Shown here piece after piece: positions 42,635 through 50,320 of a stretch of DNA of 64,000 nt. This DNA is from Bog-375 sp049698695. Its GTDB lineage: Bacteria; Acidobacteriota; Terriglobia; Bryobacterales; Bryobacteraceae. Under the pieces are notes generated by a model that saw nothing but the letters and a program-made list of their open reading frames with translations, did no database searches and was not told where the DNA came from. Position 1 is the first letter of the stretch, and the number at the start of each line of letters is the position of its first letter. The stretch is taken from NCBI GenBank assembly GCA_049698695.1, contig JBAVYH010000206.1:1-64000 (forward strand), given 5' to 3'. The position numbers and the translations under genes were made by a program.

Positions 42635-43002
42635 TCGAAATGATTGTCGCCACCCTCATCATGGCAATCGCCGTGGTGGGGCTGCTGGCGAGCATTTCCG
42701 GCGCGGTGCGCAACGCGTCGCGGTTGCGCGACTACGACCGGGTGGTGCAGTTGGGCCGCCTGCAGATGAACGACATTCTGGCAGACCCCGGCACGCCGCT
42801 GAGCGGGACGTTCGACGCAGAGTTGACGGGCGGGTTAGTAGCGGGCTGGGACGCGCAGATCGAACCCTTTGAAGAGCCGCCGGCGCCAGCGCCCGGCGCG
42901 CTGGCGCTCGACCACGTGCGCATGGAAATCTCGTGGATGGCAGGCGACCGGCGGCGGACCTTTACGCTCGAGGCCCTGCGCCGCAGGGTGCTCAGGCCAT
43001 GA
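42607..43002 (+). CDS. gspI: Minor pseudopilin GspI
   Basis: A 131-residue minor pseudopilin: VRRQRG|FTLLEMIVATLIMAIAVVGLLASISGAVRNASRLRDYDR, with Glu+5 present, then the short GspI domain ending MAGDRRRTFTLEALRRRVL. GspI forms the pseudopilus tip with GspJ and GspK. The GTG start lies in the second copy of the 66-bp repeat. It overlaps gspJ by four bases. Confidence 0.88.
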   Translation: MRRQRGFTLLEMIVATLIMAIAVVGLLASISGAVRNASRLRDYDRVVQLGRLQMNDILADPGTPLSGTFDAELTGGLVAGWDAQIEPFEEPPAPAPGALALDHVRMEISWMAGDRRRTFTLEALRRRVLRP

Positions 43003-43757
43003 AGCGGGCCGCCGTACGAAGCCGGCAGGCCGGCGTCACGCTGATCGAGGTGCTGATCGCGGTGACGCTGCTGAGCGCGCTTTCGGTGGCCATGCTGCTT
43101 TCCCTGGAGGTGGCTCTGAAGGCGTTACACAAGACGGATGAAAAGCTGCTCGCCGACCGGCGTGTGGCCGGCGCGCAGCGAGTTCTGGAGCAGGAACTCG
43201 AAGGATTGGTGCCGGTGATGACGGTTTGCGCGGGGCATCCGAACCTGGCGGCTTACCCCTTCGTGTTTTTCCAGGCCGAGCCGCAAACCATGCGGCTGGT
43301 CTCGACATTTTCGCTGCAGCAAGGCTGGCGCGGTCCCGCCCGAATCCTCGAGATGTTCGTGATTCCGGGCGAGGAGGGCAAGGGGGTGCGGCTGGTAGTG
43401 AATGAGACGCCTTACACGCGGATGGATGCCGGCCGCGCTTGCACCGGTATCACCCCCGACCCCGTGGTCGGCGGGGTGGTGCAATTCACCCCGGTGGTAG
43501 CCACGCCCACGTCTTTCGTGCTGGCGGACCAACTGGCGTATTGCCGGTTCTCATACTTTGTGGTGCCGCCATCGCCCCACGGACGACCTGAGCTGCCGCC
43601 GGAGTGGCGGGCCAGCGCGACGGGCACCGGCTGGCCGAAGGCCATTCGGGTGGAAATGGCGCCGCTTGAAGCCGACCCTTCCCGCTTGCAGCCGATCACG
43701 GTGACGGCGCCGATCCACATCCACCGCTCGTGGCAGATTCAGTATGACGACTTTTGA
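42999..43757 (+). CDS. gspJ: Minor pseudopilin GspJ
   Basis: A 252-residue minor pseudopilin with prepilin motif RQAG|VTLIEVLIAVTLLSALSVAML (Glu+5 present). The C-terminal beta-rich domain includes FFQAEPQTMRLVSTFSLQQGW and VQFTPVVATP. It is somewhat longer than typical GspJ. The ATG overlaps the gspI stop, and the 3' end overlaps gspK by 14 bases. Confidence 0.85.
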   Translation: MKRAAVRSRQAGVTLIEVLIAVTLLSALSVAMLLSLEVALKALHKTDEKLLADRRVAGAQRVLEQELEGLVPVMTVCAGHPNLAAYPFVFFQAEPQTMRLVSTFSLQQGWRGPARILEMFVIPGEEGKGVRLVVNETPYTRMDAGRACTGITPDPVVGGVVQFTPVVATPTSFVLADQLAYCRFSYFVVPPSPHGRPELPPEWRASATGTGWPKAIRVEMAPLEADPSRLQPITVTAPIHIHRSWQIQYDDF

Positions 43758-44778
43758 TAGGGAGCGCGACAGAGCGGCCGGTATCCCTGCCAACCCGAGC
43801 CGGCAGGTTCCGGGAGGACCCAGGCTCGCCCGCCGCGGCAGCGCCCTGCTGGCGGTGCTCTGGCTTTCGGCTGCGCTGGCGGCGATCGGCTTTTCGCTGG
43901 CGACCACGGTTCACGGAGAAACCGAACGCATGTCCACGGCGCTCGACGGCTTGCGCAGCTACTACCTGGCGGCAGCGGGCATCGATCGCGCTGCGCTCGA
44001 GGAGCTGTGGGGTCTCCAGAACCCCGGTGCGCGCATGATCCCGGCGGGCGCCACCCACGTGATCTACCATTTCGCCAGCGGCGACGTGCGCGTGGAGCTC
44101 ATTCCCGAAACGTCCAAGCTAAACGTAAACCGGGCCAGTCTCGAAGATCTCACCCGCCTGGGACTGGCGCTGGGGTTGGACGAAGTCGCGGCGGACGGGC
44201 TGGCGCATGCTATCTTGCAAGCCCGCCAAGCCGTAGCGGGCGGCCCGCCGCAGGCGGCACCTGGACCGTCTTTTCAGCCTCCCGGCGCGTCCATACAAGA
44301 GATTGAGGAGTTGATGGCCGTGCCCGGCGTAACACCCGAACTGTTCTACGGAACCTATGTCCCGCAGCAAGACGCGGAGGGCGGCATGCACCTGGTGCAC
44401 CGCACGGGGCTGGTGGACTGCCTTTCGGTCTATGGGATCAACTCGCAGGTGGATGTAAACACCGCCCAGCCGGCGGTGCTCGCCGCAGTGGGGATGAACC
44501 CGGCGGGGATTGCCGCGGTGATGGCGCGCCGCCAGTCGGGTCCCATTCTGCAGGATCAGCTTGGGGCCGTGGCGCAAGCGGCGGGCGTGGCTGCCGGCAG
44601 GTTGAGGGTGGGCGGCAACTCGATCATCACCATGCGCGCGACGGCGCGCCTGCGCCTCGACGACGGGCAGCTCTCCAGCCTGCGGCGCACGGTGGCGGCG
44701 GCCATCAAGTACATGCCGCCGGGCTATGACGCCCCGATTCACATTTTGCGCTGGTACGACACGGTTTGGAGCGAATGA
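43744..44778 (+). CDS. gspK: Pseudopilus tip protein GspK
   Basis: A 344-residue GspK. The N-terminal segment is RRGSALLAVLWLSAALAAIGFSLATTVHGE. As usual for GspK, the pseudopilin helix lacks the Glu+5 found in other pseudopilins. Next is YYLAAAGIDRAALEELW, then the helix-hairpin-helix-like SKLNVNRASLEDLTRL and SQVDVNTAQPAVLAAV motifs of the GspK domain. It caps the pseudopilus. The ATGA overlap couples it to the GspL-like gene. Confidence 0.88.
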   Translation: MTTFDRERDRAAGIPANPSRQVPGGPRLARRGSALLAVLWLSAALAAIGFSLATTVHGETERMSTALDGLRSYYLAAAGIDRAALEELWGLQNPGARMIPAGATHVIYHFASGDVRVELIPETSKLNVNRASLEDLTRLGLALGLDEVAADGLAHAILQARQAVAGGPPQAAPGPSFQPPGASIQEIEELMAVPGVTPELFYGTYVPQQDAEGGMHLVHRTGLVDCLSVYGINSQVDVNTAQPAVLAAVGMNPAGIAAVMARRQSGPILQDQLGAVAQAAGVAAGRLRVGGNSIITMRATARLRLDDGQLSSLRRTVAAAIKYMPPGYDAPIHILRWYDTVWSE

Positions 44779-46100
44779 CCGCGATGCCGTTCGCATTTCC
44801 CAAAGACGTGCGCAAGCTGCTCGAGTTCGGCTCCGGCGTGGGCATCGCCATCGGCGCCGCGGACCTGGAGGTGGTGGCGGCGCGGGTACGGCCGTCGGGA
44901 GTTCGGGTGCTCGGCCGCCTCGTGATCGCGGGCTTCGGCGGGCGGCCTGCTGCGGAATGGGGCGCTGAATATAGCCACTTCCTGAAATCCGCCGGCGCCG
45001 GCCATCTGAGCGCCACCGTGCTGCTGCCGCGCAGCGAAGTGATCGTCCGCCAACTGGCGTTGCCGGGCGTGGCGGCCCGGGATGTGGAAGGCGCCATCCG
45101 GCTGCAGATCGACACGCTGCACCCCTACGGCGAGGATGACGTGGTGTGGGGATGGTCCGTGCTGCCCTACGGCGGCGTGCTGATGGGTATCGCACGGCGC
45201 GCCGCTATCGAGCGCTACGTGGAGCTGTTTATGGCGGCGGGCATCGCGGTTTCCAGTTTCACCTTCTCCGCCGCCGCGGTGCACGCCGCCATCCGCCTCA
45301 ACGGCCGTCGCGCCGGGGAAGGCTTTGTGGCCCTCGGGCGCACGCCCACGGGTGCGGTGGAGGTGTATGGCGAAAGCCCGGCGCGGCCTCTGTTTTCCGC
45401 CGAGATCGATGCGGCGCCCGAACGCGCCGCGGCGCTGGCGCTGGCCGAATTGCGGCTGCCGACGGAAACGCAGCCGATGACGCTGGAAGAAGCGCTACCC
45501 CGGCCCACCGTGAACCCGGTGGAGAATGATTTATCCCGCAACGCACTGCCGTACGCCACGGCGCTGGCGGGGGCCTGTCCCCAGCTAGCGCCGGCGGCGA
45601 ACGTGCTGCCGCGCGAGTACCGGCGCTCGCGCTCGCGCGCCATGCTGGTTCCCACTGCGGTGCTGGCGGGGCTGGCGTTGTTGGCGCTGATCGTGGCGAT
45701 GGCGTGGCCGAGGTTCGAAAATCGCCGGTATCTGAAGATGCTCGAAGCCGAAATCGCGCGCGTCCAGCCCGGCGCCTTGCGCGCCGCCGCGCTCGACCGG
45801 GAAACCGAACGAACGCGCGGCCGCACCGAGCTTCTCGATCGGTACCGCGGCCGCACTCGCGCCGATCTGGACGCCCTCAACGAGCTTACCCGCCTGGTGG
45901 AGCCGCCGGCGTGGACCAACGCCGTCGAACTGACGCGCGATACGGCCCGCATCACCGGCGAGGCGCCGCAGGCCGCGCCGCTGCTAAAGATTCTCGACTC
46001 CTCGCCGCTGTTCCAGAACTCGACGATGGATATGGACCAGCACGCGGCCGCAGGCGCCGGAGAGGTGTTCCAGATCCATACCGCCAGGAGGAACCCATGA
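44775..46100 (+). CDS. gspL: GspL/PilM-like secretion assembly protein
   Basis: A 441-residue protein. The N-terminal 280 residues have the actin-like (ASKHA) fold of GspL/PilM (IAIGAADLEVVAARV, LPGVAARDVEGAIRLQIDTLHPY, GIARRAAIERYVELFMAAGIAV). One membrane helix lies near residue 300 (AVLAGLALLALIVAMAW). A coiled coil and a PilN-like periplasmic domain follow (LNELTRLVEPPAWTNAVELTRD ... ITGEAPQAAPLLKILDSSPLF). It therefore combines PilM- and PilN-type parts as GspL does, and links GspE to the platform. Confidence 0.82.
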   Translation: MTAMPFAFPKDVRKLLEFGSGVGIAIGAADLEVVAARVRPSGVRVLGRLVIAGFGGRPAAEWGAEYSHFLKSAGAGHLSATVLLPRSEVIVRQLALPGVAARDVEGAIRLQIDTLHPYGEDDVVWGWSVLPYGGVLMGIARRAAIERYVELFMAAGIAVSSFTFSAAAVHAAIRLNGRRAGEGFVALGRTPTGAVEVYGESPARPLFSAEIDAAPERAAALALAELRLPTETQPMTLEEALPRPTVNPVENDLSRNALPYATALAGACPQLAPAANVLPREYRRSRSRAMLVPTAVLAGLALLALIVAMAWPRFENRRYLKMLEAEIARVQPGALRAAALDRETERTRGRTELLDRYRGRTRADLDALNELTRLVEPPAWTNAVELTRDTARITGEAPQAAPLLKILDSSPLFQNSTMDMDQHAAAGAGEVFQIHTARRNP

Positions 46101-46693
46101 CGATCGGAAACCTGGACCGGCGCTCGCGGGCGACGCTGCTGTTGAGCGCTGCGCTGTTGGTTCCCGCTGCGGCCTGGAGATTCGGCCTGTTCGGCGGTTC
46201 AGACATGGCAACCGTTCCCGCCGCCGAAGCGATTCCCGTCGCCGAGAAGCGTTTGGAATCCCTGCGCGTCAAGGCGGCCTCGCTGTCCGAAAAGGAGGCG
46301 CGGCTCCGGCAGGCGCAAGCGGAGCTGGCCACGCGCGAAAAAGGCATTCTCAAAGCGGACACCAAGGCCCAGGCGCAGGCCCAGTTGATCGAGCTGCTGC
46401 AGAGCATCGCCAATGCCAACGGCATCGAAGTGCGCGGCGTGGAACGCATGAGTGAATCGGTGGTGAGCGGCGACTACGGCGAAGTCAGCGTGGATGTAGC
46501 CTTTGTCTGCGGCATCGATCAACTGGTGAACCTGATGGCGGCGCTGGCCGATCAGCCGCAGATACTGGCCACCAACGAGCTGCGGGTTAATGGCGGCAGC
46601 GACAAGAAGAAGAACATACAAGTGCATCTTTCCGTGGGCGCGCTGGTGGCGCGTAAGTTGTTGCCCGAAAAGAAAGGGGGGCAAGGGGTATGA
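46097..46693 (+). CDS. gspM: GspM/PilO-like assembly protein
   Basis: A 198-residue protein with one N-terminal membrane helix (ATLLLSAALLVPAAAWRF). A coiled coil follows (AEKRLESLRVKAASLSEKEARLRQAQAELATREKG), then a ferredoxin-like periplasmic domain of PilO/GspM type (LLQSIANANGIEVRGVERMSE ... YGEVSVDVAFVCGIDQLVNLMAAL). It is coupled to the GspL-like gene by an ATGA overlap and probably pairs with that protein. Confidence 0.82.
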   Translation: MTIGNLDRRSRATLLLSAALLVPAAAWRFGLFGGSDMATVPAAEAIPVAEKRLESLRVKAASLSEKEARLRQAQAELATREKGILKADTKAQAQAQLIELLQSIANANGIEVRGVERMSESVVSGDYGEVSVDVAFVCGIDQLVNLMAALADQPQILATNELRVNGGSDKKKNIQVHLSVGALVARKLLPEKKGGQGV

Positions 46694-47412
46694 GTCGCCG
46701 GCTTTGGATCCTCAACCTGGCCTTAGCGTGCGCCGTGGTATGGACAACCATCGAATTGCGGGACGCGTGGCGCGCCACCAAGGCGCACCAGGGCGCGACC
46801 TTGGGCCAGCGGGTGGCTGCGCCGCCAATGCCGCCCTTCCGGCCATTGCCCAACCCGCCGGCGGTGCTGCCGGCCGTTTACAAGGATGTGGCGCAGAAGG
46901 ACCTGCTCGACCGCTCGCGCGATCCCAACGTACCGATTGAACCGCCTCCGCCTCCGCCGCCTCCGCCGCCAGTGCCGCCGTTGCCGGTCTATCACGGATA
47001 CATGAATCTGGGCGGCGGGCCGATTGCCATTCTGAGCGTCAAGGCCGGGTCGGCACATGAGGCGGTGCGGCCGGGCGAGACGATCGGCGATTTCACCCTG
47101 CGCAGCGTCAATACAAATGAGATCGAGCTTGAATGGAGAGACCAGGTAATTCGCAAATCGGTGGACGAGCTGGAAGATCACGTGACCCCCGCCGTGCAGG
47201 CCGCCGCGGCACGCACCGAAGTGTCCGCCCCGGTGGCAGCGGCACCGCCGCCACCACCCGCTGTGCCCGGGCCCGGCGCGACGACGCACTTCGGCGTCAA
47301 ACTCTGCAACCCAGGCGACACGTCGGCGGTAGGGTCGGTGGTGGACGGCTACCGCAAGGTGCTGAGTCCCACGCCGTTCGGTTCCTCCTGTCTCTGGGAG
47401 CCGGTGCAGTGA
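46690..47412 (+). CDS. GspC-like bitopic secretion protein with Pro-rich linker
   Basis: A 240-residue protein. One N-terminal membrane helix (LWILNLALACAVVWTTI) is followed by a Pro-rich stretch with a run of ten prolines. Then comes a homology-region-like domain (YHGYMNLGGGPIAILSVKAGSAHEAVRPGETIGDFTLRSVNTNEIELEWRDQVIRKSVDEL), as in GspC or PilP. That region contacts the secretin in known systems. No PDZ domain is present; the C-terminal part is Ala/Pro-rich with two Cys. GspC is the best fit by position and fold pattern. Confidence 0.7.
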   Translation: MSRRLWILNLALACAVVWTTIELRDAWRATKAHQGATLGQRVAAPPMPPFRPLPNPPAVLPAVYKDVAQKDLLDRSRDPNVPIEPPPPPPPPPPVPPLPVYHGYMNLGGGPIAILSVKAGSAHEAVRPGETIGDFTLRSVNTNEIELEWRDQVIRKSVDELEDHVTPAVQAAAARTEVSAPVAAAPPPPPAVPGPGATTHFGVKLCNPGDTSAVGSVVDGYRKVLSPTPFGSSCLWEPVQ

Positions 47413-47471
47413 AGAGTGGGCATTTCCCGCCAGGGTCCGCCCGCAATGTGTAGAACCGGGAGAAAAGAGCA

Positions 47472-47855
47472 ATGAAAACGTTTCTGATACTTTTGGTTTC
47501 GATGATGGCGCTGCAGGCGGCCGAGCCGCCCGGCGGAACGGGGCCGCTCGCCATGCCCGCGGGCGCGGTTGCGATTGAGTCCAACCTCTACCGTCATACC
47601 GACGCGCAAGGCAAAACGTGGATCTACCGCCGGACCCCCTTCGGCATTACGCGGGCGGAAGCCCGATCCGTCGCCCCCGCGCGAGCCGTTGAGTTGGCCA
47701 ACGCCAAGGCCTGGGACGATGGCGACGCCGTCCGCTTTGAACAGCCGGGGCCGTTCGGCGTTTACCATTGGCGAACCAAGAAATCTTCGCTCGATGCGGC
47801 CGAGCAAGCCGTATGGGCGCGGCATCAGGCGGGCCCGGCAGGCGGGCGGGACTAA
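47472..47855 (+). CDS. Small secreted hypothetical protein before GspD
   Basis: A 127-residue protein with a signal peptide (MKTFLILLVSMMALQAAE). A short domain contains AIESNLYRHTDAQGKTWIYRRTPFGI. No family recognised. It lies 59 bases after the GspC-like gene and four bases before gspD. It could be a pilotin-like helper, but it has no lipobox. Confidence 0.65.
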   Translation: MKTFLILLVSMMALQAAEPPGGTGPLAMPAGAVAIESNLYRHTDAQGKTWIYRRTPFGITRAEARSVAPARAVELANAKAWDDGDAVRFEQPGPFGVYHWRTKKSSLDAAEQAVWARHQAGPAGGRD

Positions 47856-47859
47856 CCCG

Positions 47860-50181
47860 ATGCGCCGCCATTGCCTTCTTTCACTCGTGGCAGCCGCCGC
47901 GATGATTCCGGCGCTGCTGGCGCAGGCTCCGTCGAAATCGATCGAGCAGATCTTGCAGGAGCGGCAAGCGCAGCAGCCGCAGCCCGCACAGCAGCAGCCA
48001 CAGCGACCAGCGCCCGTTCCACTCACGAAGCCGGAACAGACGCCGCCACCGGAGCCGAAGATGGCCGACCAGGGACTGCTCTCGATGGACAACGTGAACC
48101 TGGTCGAGATGGTCAACCTGCTCGCCAAGATGCTGAAGATCAACATCCTGATCGATCCGCGGGTCAAAGGCGCGGTGACTATTCACACCTACGGCGATGT
48201 GAAGCCGGTGGAACTGATGCCGCTGCTCCAAGTCATCCTGCGGGTCAATGGCTGCACCATCGTCAAGGTTGGCGATCTGTACCGGATCGTGCCGGTCAAT
48301 GCGGTGTCCCAGCTTCCGCTATCGCCGGTCATCAATGCGGACCCCAAGACGCTGCCCGAAGACGAAGAGACCATTCTAAACCTGATTTTCCTCAAGTACG
48401 CTACCGCCGCGGACATGGACAAGCTGCTGACGCCGTTCTACGGCGAAGGCGCTAGTCACTCCACTTACGATCCGGCGAATCTGCTGATTCTCGAAGACAA
48501 CAGCCGCAACATGCGGCGGACGATGGAGCTGATCGGGCTGTTCGACAGCGACACCTTCGCGACCAAGCGCGTGCGACTTTTCGATGTGGAGAACAGCCGT
48601 CCCACCGACCTGGCCAAGGAACTGGAGACAATTTTCAAAGCCTATGCGCTCTCCGAAAAGACCGCTGCCGTGCGGTTCATTCCGGTGGACCGCATCAACG
48701 TCGTTATCGCCGTGGCTCCCAATCCGGGTATCTTCACAGAAGTCCAGAAGTGGATCGATAAGTTGGACGTTCCGGTCAAGGTGACTGCGGGAACGACGAA
48801 TAACTGGGTGTACCGCTTGAAGTATGGCCGCGCCGAGACGGTGGCGATGGCCATCATGGCGCTGTACACGGGCAATCCGATGGCGCTGATCGGATTGGCG
48901 GCGCAGGCCAACAATAACATGTACGCCGCGGGGCTCGGCTTGAACGGCACGGGCACGGGCTACGGCATGGGTGCCCTGGGCGGCGGCGGCTACGGTGGCG
49001 GCTATGGCGGCGGGATGGGCTACGGCGGAGCCTCGGGATTGGGCAACGGCAACATGTACGGAGGATACGGCGGGATGTCCGGCAGTCCGTACGGCGGCTA
49101 CGGAGGTTACGGGGGCTACGGCGGCTACGGGGCCAATAGTGGCTACAGCGGGTATCAGATGCAGGGCGCTGCCGCGCAGCAGGGCGCGGCTGCAGGTGGC
49201 GCGGCACAGTCGGCTATGGCCGACCGCACGGGCAGCTATTTGGGCCAAGGGGCTGCCGGCGGCGAGCAGGCCGCTCACATGCCGCACGTCATTCCCAATC
49301 CGTTCGACAACACACTCCTGATTCAGGGCACGCCGCAGGAGTGGGAGCAGATTCAGAATCTCCTGCGCCAGTTGGATGTGGCGCCACGCCAGGTTCTGAT
49401 CGACTGCAAGATTTACGAGGTGGATCTGTCTACCAGTTTCGGCCTGAACGTATATGGTCTACTGCAGGCGCTGGGAGGCAGCGGCACCATTTCCGGTGCG
49501 ACACAAACACTGACCACAGCCCTCAACCCAACTGGCCTGACGCTGTCGGCCGGCATGATAGTTGGGAAGAGCAAGCAACTGCTGGGCCTGCTCCAGGCTA
49601 ACGCGTCCGACAGCCGCACCAGGGTGATCTCGTCGCCGAGCATCATCGCCACCGACAGCGTGCCGGCCGTCATGAACGTGGGCGACCAGGTTCCGGTGGC
49701 CACGTCCACCAACCTGACGGCGCTGAACGCGGGTACCTCGGCCTATCAGACCATCAGCAACCAGAGCACGGGCGTGACGCTGGACATCATGGCGCACATC
49801 AACTCGAGCGGCGTGGTCACGATGATCATCAACCAGCAGGTGAGCGCTCCTTCATCTACCGCATCGAACAGCTTGGGTGAGGGGTTCTCGAACCGCTCGA
49901 TGAGCACGCAGATTACGGTGCAGGATGGCGACACGGTAGCCATCGGCGGGGCCATTACGGAACAGAAAATCGAAGGCACGAGCGGCGTCCCGTATCTAAG
50001 CCGCATTCCGATTCTGGGCGCGCTGTTTGGGAGCAAGAACTCCAGTACGTCGCGCACCGAACTGATTATGTTTCTGACCCCCCGCGTGATCTATGACACC
50101 AACCAAGTGATCGACGCCACCGACGAAATCAAGAGTAACCTGAAGCGCGTCAGCAAGCTGATGAAGGAAGACCACCAGTAG
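47860..50181 (+). CDS. gspD: Type II secretion secretin GspD
   Basis: A 773-residue outer-membrane secretin with a signal peptide (LLSLVAAAAMIPALLAQ). The N0/N1 domains have VNLVEMVNLLAKMLKINILIDPRVKGAVTI, and further N domains follow with NPFDNTLLIQGTPQEWEQIQNLLRQLD. The C-terminal secretin barrel has RVISSPSIIATDSVPAVMNVGDQVPV, VQDGDTVAIGGAI and VPYLSRIPILGALFGSK. About residues 360-450 form a Gly/Tyr/Ala/Gln-rich low-complexity insert between N domains, which is unusual for GspD. It is the last gene of the operon, followed by a hairpin. Confidence 0.94.
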   Translation: MRRHCLLSLVAAAAMIPALLAQAPSKSIEQILQERQAQQPQPAQQQPQRPAPVPLTKPEQTPPPEPKMADQGLLSMDNVNLVEMVNLLAKMLKINILIDPRVKGAVTIHTYGDVKPVELMPLLQVILRVNGCTIVKVGDLYRIVPVNAVSQLPLSPVINADPKTLPEDEETILNLIFLKYATAADMDKLLTPFYGEGASHSTYDPANLLILEDNSRNMRRTMELIGLFDSDTFATKRVRLFDVENSRPTDLAKELETIFKAYALSEKTAAVRFIPVDRINVVIAVAPNPGIFTEVQKWIDKLDVPVKVTAGTTNNWVYRLKYGRAETVAMAIMALYTGNPMALIGLAAQANNNMYAAGLGLNGTGTGYGMGALGGGGYGGGYGGGMGYGGASGLGNGNMYGGYGGMSGSPYGGYGGYGGYGGYGANSGYSGYQMQGAAAQQGAAAGGAAQSAMADRTGSYLGQGAAGGEQAAHMPHVIPNPFDNTLLIQGTPQEWEQIQNLLRQLDVAPRQVLIDCKIYEVDLSTSFGLNVYGLLQALGGSGTISGATQTLTTALNPTGLTLSAGMIVGKSKQLLGLLQANASDSRTRVISSPSIIATDSVPAVMNVGDQVPVATSTNLTALNAGTSAYQTISNQSTGVTLDIMAHINSSGVVTMIINQQVSAPSSTASNSLGEGFSNRSMSTQITVQDGDTVAIGGAITEQKIEGTSGVPYLSRIPILGALFGSKNSSTSRTELIMFLTPRVIYDTNQVIDATDEIKSNLKRVSKLMKEDHQ

Positions 50182-50220
50182 GCAGCGCTGCCGCCGTGGC
50201 GCACGCATTCCTGCATGCAG

Positions 50221-50246
50221 GGTCGAGATTCATCTCGACCTTCCTT
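50221..50246 (+). terminator. Candidate terminator after gspD
   Basis: A perfect nine-base-pair hairpin (GGTCGAGAT-TC-ATCTCGACC) lies 39 bases after the gspD stop and is followed by TTCCTT, a poor T-tract. It separates the secretion operon from the convergent ligA gene. Confidence 0.5.
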
Positions 50247-50320
50247 AGCCCCTCGGGGCAAGCGGACGCGCCGGCACGAATGCCGACGCGGCGCGTAAGA
50301 ATGCGTGCGCCAACGAGCCG

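Noticed and set aside
43744..44778. Missing Glu+5 in GspK taken as a defect
   Set aside because: GspK proteins normally lack this Glu, unlike GspG/H/I/J, so it is expected.
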